Below are positions 19,015 through 29,042 of a stretch of DNA of 36,514 bases, piece by piece (positions within the stretch are counted from its first letter, which is position 1; every line of letters begins with the position of its first letter). The notes under the pieces were generated by a model. It made no database searches, was not told the DNA's origin, and saw only the letters and a program-made list of their open reading frames with translations. A program made the translations under genes and the position numbers. This stretch comes from Caulochytrium protostelioides (lineage: Eukaryota; Chytridiomycota; Caulochytriomycetes; Caulochytriales; Caulochytriaceae). The stretch covers positions 1 through 36,514 of the forward strand of contig ML014294.1 in assembly GCA_003615045.1 (NCBI GenBank), in the 5' to 3' direction.

Positions 19015-20467
19015 CTACTCGACCAGCGTGTTCTTGCAGAAGGTCTCCATCAGACGGAACCCGCCTTCGTCCACCACGACGTGCATCCGCTGCACAGTCG
19101 GGTGCTGGAGCGCGGCCTGCAGGCTCGCCGCGGCATCCGCCGCCGTGCCCGGCGACGCCGGATGGCCCCCGCCGTCGTCGTCGGCGCGCTCCCCCGCCGT
19201 TTTCGCGGCGGCAGCGGGCACCACGGCGTCCAGGGCCAGCGTGGCCGTCACGATGAACTCCGAGACGTCTGGCTTGCGGTAGCCGTGTTCGTTCTGGATC
19301 ATGCGGTGGACGCGGCGCATGTCGTCGCCCGAGTGCACGTCGGCGGCGCCGTCGCTCAGTTGGCGGTCGATCAGCGACAGCTGCCCCGGGAAGAGGGCGT
19401 CGAGCGACCACGCGGCATACAGGTCCCACTCGAAGGCATGCAGGGCCGTCATCAGATGTGTGAGCGGCGCTGCCGCCGCCGCCGCCGTGCCCCCGTGCAG
19501 AGCGCCGAGGCGCGAGCACAGCTGGACGCCGTCGGCCCTCAGCGTTGGCAGCGCGTCGACCAGAGGCTCCGATAGCAGCTGGCGCGTCAGCAGCGCGGCC
19601 ACCATTGGGCCCAGCAGCGCGGCCACCTGTTGCACAGTCAACTGCTCGAAGTGCTCCAGGATCGTCGCGCCCGTGGCTTCGACATCCACGGGCAGCGGCT
19701 GCTCGTCGACCGCTTGCGCCGGCGCTTGGTCCCACAGCAGGTGCCACAGATTGCCGTGCTCGGCCATGCGGCTGCTCAGTCGATACGATGGCGCCGGGGG
19801 GTGGTCTGTCGACTCTGTCGATGCCGATGCCGATGCCGAAGCGGCAGTATGCGTCGAGGCCGATACCGCAGTCAAGGCCTGCGGCTGGCTCGATCCACCC
19901 AGGGGACCGTCAGGACCGTGCCGACGGCGACGCGTGGGGTCGGCGTAAGCGTCGTGATCAGCAGCATCGGTCGTGCTCGCGAGGGGAGCGGCAGTGTCGG
20001 CGCTCACGTCGACGACGTCGCGCGGAGAATGCCAGCGGACAAAGTCGAGCAAGCGCGCGTTCGGGTTAGCCGCCTTGAAGGCCGACATGTCGCTGAAGAG
20101 GGAGACGCTTTGCAAACGCGCACGCTGCTCGGCCGCAGCGGCCGTCGTGCCGAGACGCTCAAAGAAGTCCTGCTCAGAGAGGATCATATCTTCCGAGACG
20201 GGCGGAGGCGAAAAGGTATGCGGGATCCACAGCGTCTCCTGCGGCATCGCGATCAAGCGGTGGGCAGCGCCGCCGGGGCACCTGACCAGGGGGGCCTTGC
20301 GGCCAGCGGGCTCGCGGTCCCGCGTGGATGGCGAATCTCGCGCCGCTGCCGCTGTCGTTGTCGCCGCGGTGACGGTTGCGGGTGTGCCTTGAGTTGACGT
20401 GGAGGCAGACATTGGCGTGGCTGCCGAGCTGCTGAGCGCATTCGTACTCCCACTCGCACTCACCCCT

Positions 20468-20509
<42 letters not shown>

Positions 20510-23500
20510 TCTGTCACTGTCGTCGTCATCGCCGTCGGTGGGGCTAAGACATGGCCTGAAGCGCTCCCAGCAAGCGAACGTTTCCGCCCCGTCGTCGTGG
20601 TCGTGACCATCGGGCCGGTCATGGGTGAGCGATGCACGGGCGAACCGACGCCCATCGGAGGATGGCCAGCCAAACCGGGGTCCAGACGGTCGACGAGACC
20701 CGACAGGGACGGCAGCAAGGGCTGCATCAAAAGCCGCGGGTCGCCCGGCGGATGGGCGCTGTCGGGGGTCAGCACCACACTGGGCTGACTGTGCGACCGC
20801 GACACGATCGAGGGCCGCTGGGAGGGTCCGGGGGACAGGTCTTCGTCAAACACGATGCCTTCGTCCATATAGGCTGCATGGCCGCCGTGGTCTAGGGACA
20901 CGCCCGAGGTCGCCGACGGCTGCGGGTGCTTGCCGCCCAACGGCGACTCACTGCTCTGGTCGTCCGCGAGAAGGTCACTTGAAGAGCGCCCGTCCCCATG
21001 CATGGTCTCGTGCTCATGGGAGGCGTGGTGGCCAAGCTGCGGACGCTGCAAGGGATGCTGGCCGCCTTGGTGATGCTGGTGCTGATGCTGGTGTTGGTGC
21101 TCGGTGGACGGGTGCGGCGAACCGTCCATGCGCATCACGTTGTGGGCACTGGGCTTCATGCTCATCAGCCCGCCGGGCGGAGGCGCCAACGTTGGGGACA
21201 GGTATGCGCCCGACGTGCTGCCGTGCTGCGCCGGCGTCGCTTGCATGGGCTGCTGGTGGAAATGCTCCCAGCTCTTGTCGCTCGCCCAGCTCGTCCCGAA
21301 TACGCTCTGTCCCGCCGAGGAGGGCTGAGAAAACGCGGCCGACGACGCCGGAATTGACTCCGAGCGGAACCGGTCGTCGAAGCTGTTAGTCACCGACAGT
21401 ACCCGGCCGCTCCGCCGGCGCTCCGGGGCCGGCATGATCGGAATCTCGCCAAGCACTCCGGCCGAGTTGGCGTAGCCGGGCGACGCGGGCATCCCGCGCC
21501 GTTCACGATGCGGATACGGGGGGCCGTGCTGCGCTTGCAACAGCATCAGACTGCTGCTCGTCGTGACGGTCGGTGGCGCCGTCGGCGCCGAGGGCGACGG
21601 GTGATGTAGTGCGAACGCATGGTGTTTTCCTGATGGCACGGCTCCGGCTGCGGCTGCAACGGCTGCCGCTTCTGCTTCTTCTGCCGCGGCTGCCGCTGCC
21701 GCTGCCGCTTCTGCAGCGGCTGCGGCGGCAGCTAATCGTTGGCTTTGGGCACGGTGGGTCATGCAGTAGGACAGCATCGTCAACTTTTGATGCACAATGG
21801 ACCACTGGAAACCGACGCCGCACGGGTCGACATCTTCGTGAAGATAGGGCAAGCAGAACGGCGGCGGCGGTGATGGTTGGGCGGTGGCTGCAGCAGCGGA
21901 TAGTCCCTCGGTCTGCGATCGCGATGGGATGGTGGGAGCTCGGAAAGAGCTCGGCTCTGCCGTCGGTGGTGTCGGCGAGGCGCCGACGCTCGCGGTTGGC
22001 CGTGGGGTGTAGTCCCGAGCCGCATCCCAGATGCGGCGCAGATCACTGAGAAAGTGCTTCCAGACCAGACACAGGAAGTGGGGCAGACTGTCCGGTTGGG
22101 CCGGGAGGAGGGGGCCCGGGTCCGTGGTCTGCGACCGCAGCGAGGCCGCGGTGGGTGGCATCGGGGGATCCGTCGTCCCCGCGGCCGATCCGGATCCGGA
22201 GCTCATGGGTCCCTGGCTGCCGTGCCAACGGTGCGTGTCCTCATGGCGCTGGTGTCGACAGAGCGCCTCATAGGCCAGAGGGTTCGACCGGGACGGCCAC
22301 GCGTTCGTCGCCTCAGCCGAAGCCCCCGAGCGCGCACCCGACTGAGACTCAGGGGCGCCGCCCCAAAAGAAGGGTAAGGTCAGCGCCAGGACACGATCGA
22401 TCAGACTGTGTGGCGGGCAGAACTGGGCCGAGCGGTTGCGATGGATCGCCTGCTCGAGCCGCGGCGGTATGGGGGCGAGGAAGCAGCGCGGCTCGGCGGA
22501 AAACGCTTGCGTGACGGCGTGGCGCAGCGGTCCGTCGATGGCGCTGAACGCCGAGAAGTCCATCCCCGTGGTCGCGCGCACCGCGACAGGCGGCGCCGGC
22601 GCTGGCGTCGGAGTGGTCGCGCGGGCTTCCCGGGCGAGAGCCCGCACGTGGTCGTGTACGTGGTCGCCGAGCGACGACAGCGTGCTCGCGTTCTGCTTGG
22701 CGGCGTGCGTCATATCGGCCACGACCGAATACACGGCGCGCTGGACTTTGAGGAACGAGCGGTGGCCCATCGGCCCCGCCGTGGACAGCGCCGTGGCCGT
22801 CGCCGTCGCCGGCGGCGGGCTGCGGCGGTGGCTGCTCCCCGCGGATGGCTGCTGCGGCGTCGCTGCATGAGAGCGGTCGTCTTCGGCCGCCTGCCCGGGC
22901 GCCGCGATCAGATCCGAGGCGTCATAGCGCAAGGAAGCCATCTCCTCCGAGCCGCCGCTGATCGCGACCACGCCGGGCGGCGGGCTCGGCGCGGTGCCTG
23001 ATTTCGCACCGCTGCCAGCGGTCCCGCTCGGCGTGCCTTGCGGCGGCGAGGATGCGTAGCGCGGACGCGAGGCAGACGGAATGTTCTGGAGCCGCAGCGC
23101 CAGGCCGTTGGGCTTGAACGTCTGGTTGGCCCACGGCAGCGTCTGGTCCCCGGCTTGCAGCGCCTCGCTGAACACATCGGCTACGCACGGCGTCAGGATG
23201 AGGCGCGAGGCGTGTAAAGGGAACCCGGGCGCCGCGCGGTCGGGGTCACGGTTGTGCGGCTCAGCCAAGGCGCCGCCGTGCGTGTGGCCCATCGCCATCG
23301 CCGCGGCCATCGCATCGCCGTCACGATGGCCACGGGGGTCGCGCGCGTCCGCGCCCTGGGAGGCCCGCGGGGGCGGGAACCCCACAGCGTGGTGAAACGC
23401 CTGGTCCATCCGCGTCGCACGCGCGTAGCCGGCGCCACCTCCGCCGAGGCCAGCGCTGTCGTCTCGCTCTGAGGGCGAAGCCATGGCCATCCGCGCCCCG

Positions 23501-25224
23501 TAAGCGTGGCCGGCCGCATCGTGAGGCTTGCCGTCATCGTAAAGAGCGAGACCCGTGGGTGCGCCGCGATCGTGGGCCCGCTGCCGTCCTCCTGCTTCCG
23601 CAGCCAGGAATCGCGACGCCGAGCGGGGGTCGTCCGTGTCGTCAACCTCATCGACGTCGGCCACCGCCGCCGTAGCATCGGCGTGGTAGGGCGCGTGTCG
23701 CGCTGTCGCGCCGTGCTGCGACGCATGCGGCGACGCGTCGCCCGCCTGCCCGACAAGCGCCGTCGATCGGCCCGAGCCGACGGCGTAGGGGGTCCGGGAC
23801 TGGCCGGCCAAGAGGACGCGGACGTGGGCCCGCGTGGGCGTCATGCCGGGGAGTTCCATGGCCATTTCGTCAAAGAAGAGCTCAACATCGATGTTGGCCA
23901 CGCGCGGGAGCGCCGCGGCGTCGTAGCGGGTTCCGCTGGACCGGACCGCGGCACCGCCGCCACCGCCGCTGCCGCCGCCGCTGCCGCCGCCGTGGTGGTG
24001 GTGGTGGTAATGGTGGTGATGCTCGGCGCGAGCGCTGGCGGCGGCCGTCAATGCCGTCGTGAGCTGGTGCTGGTGCTCGAAACAGCGCTGCGGGCCCGGC
24101 CAGAGGGCTTCGCGCCGCTGGGCGCCGCTCGATGGCGGCATCGCGACGGGGGACCGGGCCGGATGCAGCGGCGGGTGGTGGGGCACGAGGCGCCACGTGA
24201 GCGCCTGGGCCCATCGCAGGGTCGGGCGGTAGACATCGAAGCTGAGGGCGGGCTCAAAGCGTTCGGCGACGAGCTGCCGGACGCCGCGGATGGTGGCGTA
24301 GTGCTGCGGCGTCGTGGCGGAGTACGCCATCTTGTAGCGGGTCTGGAGATGCGGGGCGGCGGGATGGAAGCAGGTGCCCGCATACAGGCCCTTCCACGAG
24401 GGCCCCGTGGGCACGAAGGCTGGCACGCTGCAGTGGGTGCCGGCGAGCGCGACGTTGAGCATCGAGAGCAGCGTCTTGGTCGTGTTCGTGTCGTTGACGG
24501 GGTACTGCCGGGCCTGCGGGTGGGCGTAGTAGCGCCGGACGGAGCGGCTGCTGCCGAGGGCCTGGACCGCGTGCGGGTTGGCGGGCAGCAGCAGCAGGAA
24601 CCGGCGGGCGCCGAACCAGCGGTGGATGGGGTGCCATCCGAACACATCCCCGATCGTGGCGCCCTGGCATGAGAGGCACCACGGCGCTTCGCTGCCCGGC
24701 GGATGGGCGGCGGACAACGCCGCTGCCGCCGTGGACGTGGCCGATGATGGGGCTGGCGGTCCTAATGGCGGCGACGAAGGCGATGCGGCCGCAGGGATGG
24801 CCGTGCCGGCGGCGGCAGCGGGGGTGGATGCGAGGCTGACAAAGCGCGGTTCGGACTGCTCGCACAGGTCGGCGGCCGTCGTCGCCGACAGGGCGTCGTG
24901 GTCAGGCGCCGCGTCGCGAGGCGGGTCGCCGGGGTCACGGGGAGCCTCCCCGACGTCGCCCGGAGGCCGGAGGCCCGCGGGCGCCCCAGCGGGCGGCGCG
25001 CTCGTGGCCGGCCGCGGGCGCGAGGCGGCGCCGTCGCCGCGGGGCCGGCACACGCAGAACGCATCGCCGGGACGGCCCGGCAGCTGTCGGTAGGAGAGGA
25101 TGTAGGTGCGCTCGCCGAACACGACGGCCTTCTGGAAGGCGAAGGGGTCGGCCAGATCGTGGGTGGGCGTGCCGGCGAGGCCGCCGCCGCCTGCTCCGGC
25201 GAGATCGATCGGCGCGTCGGGGGC

Positions 25225-25267
<43 letters not shown>

Positions 25268-25473
25268 AGCGCGGACGCGCCGTGGCTGTGCGAGACGGCG
25301 CGGGAGGACCGCGCGGACGCGGCGCCGGACCCGCGCGGGACGCCCGGGCAGCCGTCGTGGAGGCGCCACTGCGTGAGCGTGCGCTCCACGGAGGCGATGA
25401 AGTGCTCGAGCGTGCTCGCGGAGGTATAGTCGACGATCTCGAAGACCTCGCCCTCGTCCTCGGGGTCGGCCAT
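19015..25473 (-). CDS. RAB3GAP1: Rab3 GTPase-activating protein catalytic subunit (RAB3GAP1-like)
   Basis: 2152 aa, over twice the ~980 of the human protein. With its partner RAB3GAP2 this subunit acts as a GAP for Rab3-type and a GEF for Rab18-type GTPases in membrane trafficking and autophagy. Family blocks are seen in order: EVFEIVDYTSASTLEHFIASV near the N-terminus (about 7-28), CLSCQGATIGDVFGWHPIHRWFG (about 260-282), NIDVELFFDEMAMELPG (about 524-540), WSIVHQKLTMLSYC (about 1225), ETLWIPHTFSPPPVSEDM, the strongest block SLFSDMSAFKAANP with LLDFVRWHSPRD (about 1790-1820), NLWHLLWDQA, and the C-terminal VVVDEGGFRLMETF. Between them lie long low-complexity inserts (poly-Pro, poly-Ala, His/Gly, poly-Thr). 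One uninterrupted frame with no intron. The ATG at 25473 is used; the frame opens slightly further only from a GTG. Confidence 0.92.
20469..20508. repeat. GTC run coding poly-Thr in Rab3GAP
   Basis: About thirteen consecutive GTC units on the plus strand read as ACG/ACGACG Thr codons in the minus-strand Rab3GAP gene. A second, GGC run at 25230-25266 codes poly-Pro near its N-terminus. Confidence 0.85.
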
Positions 25474-25776
25474 CGCGCGTGGCGCAGCCACGCGCGGTGG
25501 ACGCGGTGGGTCGCTGGCCGTCGGGGGTCACGGCAGGGCGGGACGCTGGCCTCCGAGCGGCGAGCTGCGGGGCATCGCTCGGCGCACGCTCCCGCCGCGA
25601 GCACGAGGATGCCGCGAGCACGCGTGTCTCGCAGCAGCGGTGGGCGATCGATCGTGTGATCGATCGTTGTGTCGTTGTTGGTGGGGGTGGTCCACCGATG
25701 TTGGATCCCACACCGATTGGAACCGATCCGATGGGTGATCGATCACGGCGAGGACCACGGCGGTCGCGGAGGGCCG

Positions 25777-25852
25777 GATCGGGTGGAATCGGGTGGAATC
25801 GGGTAAAACCGGTGGAACCGGTGGAACCGGTGGAATCGGGTGGATCGGGTGG
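25777..25852. repeat. 9-10 bp tandem array GGGTGGAATC / CCGGTGGAA
   Basis: Seven or eight units of 9-10 bp, each containing GGTGGA or GGTAAAA, run head to tail. Two versions (ending AATC and AACC) alternate. Confidence 0.85.
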
Positions 25853-26284
25853 CGGTGCACTTAAGACGGACGACGCGCCTCCCCAGACGTCAAGTCGCCG
25901 AGGCCGATCGTCGCGCGGTCGTCGTGCCGGTATCCTGCGGAAGCCGTAGGGTTACCGGGGGCACGACGGCCGCCGGATCAACGGCGCGGGGGCTGGCGGC
26001 GGCGGCGGCGGCCGCGGCGGCGGCGTCGCGCGAGCCCGGCCGATCGCCGTGTCCGCGGCCGACACGGGCGTGCGCGCGCGAGGGCGGTTCCAGCGCCGTG
26101 CCCGCGCCTGCGCCACGTGGGCGGCCACGAGGCGGCGCGCGCGCGTCCACGCGGCGCGGCGCGGACGACCGACCTGTCGCCGCCGCTCGGTCGGTCGGCC
26201 GTCCCCGCGCCCGCCCGGCACGACCGCGGCGCTGAGCCCCTCGGCCACGCCAGCGCCGTCGCCGTCGCCGGCCCGCGGGCGTCG

Positions 26285-26403
26285 GTGACGGCGCCACTGC
26301 CATGGCTGCGCCACCGCCGTGGCTGCGCCACCGCCCTCGCTGCGCCACCGCTATGGCTGCGCCACTGCCCGCGCTGCGCCATCGCCCGCGCTGCGCCACC
26401 CGC
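26285..26403 (+). repeat. 17-bp tandem array with GGCTGCGCCAC core
   Basis: Units begin at about 26285, 26302, 26319, 26336, 26353, 26370 and 26387. The centre of each is (T/C)GGCTGCGCCAC or a one- to two-base variant, followed by a CG-rich linker. The core contains the near-palindrome GTGGC-TGC-GCCAC. The array ends about 240 bp before the Swc4 start. The function is unknown; a protein-binding site array is possible. Confidence 0.85.
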
Positions 26404-26581
26404 CGGCAGCCGCCTTCCGGCGCCGGCGCCGGCGAGAGGCGGGCCTCAAAGCCGCACCCCCGGGCCGGGGGCGGCCTCGCCGATAGGACCACCGGGCGGG
26501 TCCGCCGCGCCCAGCGACAGGTCGACCACGCGCGCGCCACGTGCCATCGCTGCGGCCGGCCGGCCGGCCGTGTTCCGTGAC

Positions 26582-26646
26582 CCGCCGCCACCGCCACCGC
26601 CACCGCCACCGCCACCGCCACTGCCACCGCCACCACCACCGCCGCC
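26582..26646 (+). repeat. CCACCG hexanucleotide run in the Swc4 5' UTR
   Basis: About ten CCGCCA units lead directly to the start codon, ending CGCCGCC-ATG, which is also a strong Kozak-like context. Confidence 0.85.
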
Positions 26647-27963
26647 ATGCGCGCGACGACGACGCAGGACGCCTGCGATCTGCTCGGCACGCTGCCGCTG
26701 CCGCTGCCGTTGCAGCGGCCGCCGCCGCCCGCCGGCCCGTCCCCGGCCGCGCCGCGGCCGCCCGCGCCGCGCCTCACGCGCGAGCTGCAGGGCCTGCTCG
26801 GGCCCGAGGCCGTCGCGGCCGCCGCCGACGAGGCCGCCGCCGCCGCCCACGCCGCCGCCCGCCGCGCCACCGCGAAGCCCCGCACCGGCCGCCCGGTTCG
26901 GTCCTGGGTCCTCGCGCCCCAGCGCGCCGGCGCGCTCGGCCGCCGTCTCTGCGTGCGCCGCTGGGCGCCGCGGCCCCGCCCGGGCGCCAGCTCCGGCGAC
27001 GGCTCCGGCTCCGGCGACGATGCGGGCCGCATCCCTAGCGCCCACCCGCTGACGCTGCAGCGGACGACGCCGCCCCTCACGGTGCGCCGCGACGTCTACG
27101 ACGCGGCGCTCGCGGCGCCCGGATGGACGTACGCGTCGACCACGGCGCTGCTCGAGCGCGTGCACGCGCTCATGATGCGCTGGGACGTCGTCCACGACGG
27201 CTGGGACGGCCCCGAGTCGATGGAGGCGCTGAAGGCGCGCTACTTTGCCGTCGTGCGCGGCGTGCGGCGGCTCGACCTCGCGGGCGGCCGCCCGTCGTCC
27301 CCCGGGCGCGGTCCGCCGCCGTCCGAGGACCCCTGGAGCAGCCGGGCCCTCGCCGCGTACCGCTACGACGCCGACGCCGAGATCCAGCGCAAGCGCGACG
27401 CCGACTGGCTGGCCCGGCGCCCGCCCGCGCTCGTGCACGACGAAAAGGCCCTGCGCCAGACGCTGGCCGAGTGGGACGTGCTCGAGCAGCGGTGGGACGC
27501 TTCCCGCCACGCCGTGCTCGCGGAGGTCGGCGCCCGTGGCGCCGCCCACGCTGACGCGAGCGCCAGCGCCAACGCCAGCGCCAGCGACGCCGACGAGGAC
27601 GCGGTCCCCGCGCCGATCGAGCGCCGATCGAGCCGCGTGCCGCGCATCCGGCCGGGCCTGCTCGCGCACGTCCGGATCCTGCTGGCGCAGCTCGGGCTCC
27701 CGCTCATCCCGTTCATGCTCACGGCGCAGAGCACGGCCACATACGCGCGCATCCTCGCGAACGTGCAGCACTTCATCGCGCTGCGCCAGGCGCAGGCCGC
27801 GACCGCGCTGCTCATCGTCAAGGCCGAGAGCCAGCGCGCGGCCCTCCGACGCGTGGTGGCGCAGCAACGGCGCGTGGCGCAGCAACGGCGCGTGGCGCAG
27901 CAACGGGGTCGTCGTCTGTCCGTCACGGCGACGCGGCTTGGCACCGGGCCGGTCGTCGAATGA
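26647..27963 (+). CDS. SWC4: Swc4/DMAP1-like subunit of SWR1 and NuA4 chromatin complexes
   Basis: 438 aa. Swc4 (DMAP1 in animals) is shared by the SWR1 H2A.Z-loading and NuA4 acetyltransferase complexes. The N-terminus matches the family in order: DACDLLGTL (9-17), a TRELQGLLG motif (about 44-52), then RSWVLAPQR and LCVRRWAPR (about 85-110). The SANT-like core is at about 138-205: VYDAALAAPGWTY, TALLERVHALMMRWDVVHD, ESMEALKARYFAVVRGV. It is followed by YRYDADAEIQRKRDADWLARRP and EEALY-like KALRQTLAEWDVLEQ. A C-terminal helical segment (about 340-400) resembles the DMAP1 domain end. The last 40 residues include a threefold VAQQRR repeat (27854-27906) coded by GTGGCGCAGCAACGG units. No intron. 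A retroelement remnant begins within about 50 bp of the stop. Confidence 0.88.
   Translation: MRATTTQDACDLLGTLPLPLPLQRPPPPAGPSPAAPRPPAPRLTRELQGLLGPEAVAAAADEAAAAAHAAARRATAKPRTGRPVRSWVLAPQRAGALGRRLCVRRWAPRPRPGASSGDGSGSGDDAGRIPSAHPLTLQRTTPPLTVRRDVYDAALAAPGWTYASTTALLERVHALMMRWDVVHDGWDGPESMEALKARYFAVVRGVRRLDLAGGRPSSPGRGPPPSEDPWSSRALAAYRYDADAEIQRKRDADWLARRPPALVHDEKALRQTLAEWDVLEQRWDASRHAVLAEVGARGAAHADASASANASASDADEDAVPAPIERRSSRVPRIRPGLLAHVRILLAQLGLPLIPFMLTAQSTATYARILANVQHFIALRQAQAATALLIVKAESQRAALRRVVAQQRRVAQQRRVAQQRGRRLSVTATRLGTGPVVE
27854..27907 (+). repeat. 18-bp in-frame tandem repeat at the Swc4 C-terminus
   Basis: Three units (GTGGCGCAGC cores at 27856, 27874 and 27892) encode VAQQRR repeats. 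The core is the reverse complement of the core of the 17-bp array upstream of the same gene. Confidence 0.85.
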
Positions 27964-28021
27964 AATGAGATTCGAGGAGAGCCAGGTGGGGATACCAGGG
28001 TCAGGAGCGCGCCGAAATCCT

Positions 28022-28425
28022 ACAAGGACGACAGCTGCGAAGATCATCCTCCAACCAGTCGTGACGCACCAGGAAGGACAGGAACGGCTGATGAAGCACC
28101 ATGACGATCAGCGGCGGCGACCCGTCCAGTTCAGGGTCAGCGATTGGCTTCTGGTCCCCGACATGACCCCGGACAAAATGGGACCGGTCGACGTCGGACC
28201 GTACCGGATCGTAAACGTCCACTCCAAAGGCAGCGACGTCATCGAGGACCCCAACGGGACGCAAGATTCAATCCATGGTCACCGTCTCCGACCGGACGGC
28301 GATCGCCATTACCTCAGTCTCGTGAACGAAGACCCACCGGACCTGATCCCCACGTTGCTCTGTGACCAACACCCAACGGGAGTCATGAATGATCCGCTGG
28401 CGGCCGAACCACCCCAAGTTATCAG
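28022..28425 (+). pseudogene. Decayed integrase C-terminal (GPY/F-type) fragment
   Basis: The frame reads QRRRPVQFRVSDWLLVP, then GPVDVGPYRIVNVHSKGSDVIEDPNG and a HGHRLRPDG end. This matches the pattern of Ty3/Gypsy integrase tails: a basic lead-in, F-x-VGD-x-V-like strand, GP(Y/F) motif, and H-x-x-x-L-x-P close. Upstream the frame is disturbed, with a TGA in the alternative frame at about 28064. The purine tract encodes SGGDVGG in a different frame, so at least one frameshift separates them. No start codon or catalytic core is present; it is non-functional. Confidence 0.65.
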
Positions 28426-28432
28426 GGGGGGA

Positions 28433-28973
28433 TGTCGGGGGCAAACCGACGGCCGGCGAAAAGCCACGACCCGCCGGCGCCGAGCAAACTCCTTGGACCG
28501 GCGACCGAGAGGAAACCCCGGACCGGGCCGCCGAGCCCCGGCACGAACCGCAGGGATCGACCTCCGGAGCGCCCCCTGCCGGCGGATCCGTATCGACGGC
28601 CGGCGGTCGCCGGACGCTCCGAGGGTACGCTCCGAGGAGAGCCGTCCCCAGGCTGTGGGCGCTTGAAGGCGGTCGCTCGCCAGGCGCCAGCTCGTTCACC
28701 TGGTCTCTCCACCTTCTCTCGACGCTCCCCATCTCGGTAGGAGAACGGTTCTTGGCCGAGCCACGTCGCCGTGACGGAACTACCCCCACAACGGGGCCTG
28801 GCGCCGCCCTGACGCGGACCGTTCCTCACGATCCGACGCCCCGCCGGGTCTCCATGAACCGAAGCGGCCGGCCTTCACGCCCGCCAGCGAGGCGAGCGAG
28901 GGCGTCAGCCCGACCGGGGCGACCATCGCTTCACACCAATCCACACGAAGCCACAGAACCAAAGTATACTACA
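28433..28973 (+). repeat. Putative LTR (TGTCG ... CTACA)
   Basis: The segment starts with TGTCGGGGG directly after a purine tract and could end at ACTACA, giving TGT...ACA termini and a length of 541 bp. No second copy is in the window, so ends and target duplication cannot be verified. Confidence 0.45.
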
Positions 28974-29042
28974 ATCGAGCGCGCGGCGTGGCGGCGCTTG
29001 GGCAGAACGGGGTCGGTCGGTCGATCGCGCGGCCACGAGGCA

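Larger units (their letters stand above)
25474..26646. promoter_or_regulatory. Divergent promoter region between Rab3GAP and Swc4
   Basis: No supported gene. Overlapping open frames on both strands come from GGC repeats and short tandem arrays. Contents: GTGGCGCAGCCAC at 25479-25491 directly before the Rab3GAP ATG, GATCGATC palindromes at 25642, 25655 and 25736, a GGGTGGAATC decamer array (25777-25852), a GGC-rich patch (25996-26026), CACGTG at 26114 and 26538, the 17-bp TGGCTGCGCCAC array (26285-26403) and CCACCG hexamers up to the Swc4 start. Confidence 0.55.
28010..28973 (+). mobile_element. 3' remnant of a Ty3/Gypsy-like LTR retrotransposon
   Basis: The region is less GC-biased than its flanks and has no host gene. 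It contains an integrase C-terminal-like fragment, then a purine tract (GGGGGGGAT at about 28424-28432) typical of plus-strand priming, then a putative LTR. The 5' part of the element (gag, protease, RT, RNase H and most of integrase) is absent, so this is a truncated, immobile copy. The exact left edge is uncertain and may touch the Swc4 stop codon. Classification rests on the order of these parts; no alignment was possible. Confidence 0.65.

Noticed and set aside
26285-26403. CRISPR array
   Set aside because: The 17-bp units are directly tandem without unique spacers, in a eukaryotic promoter region; no cas genes.
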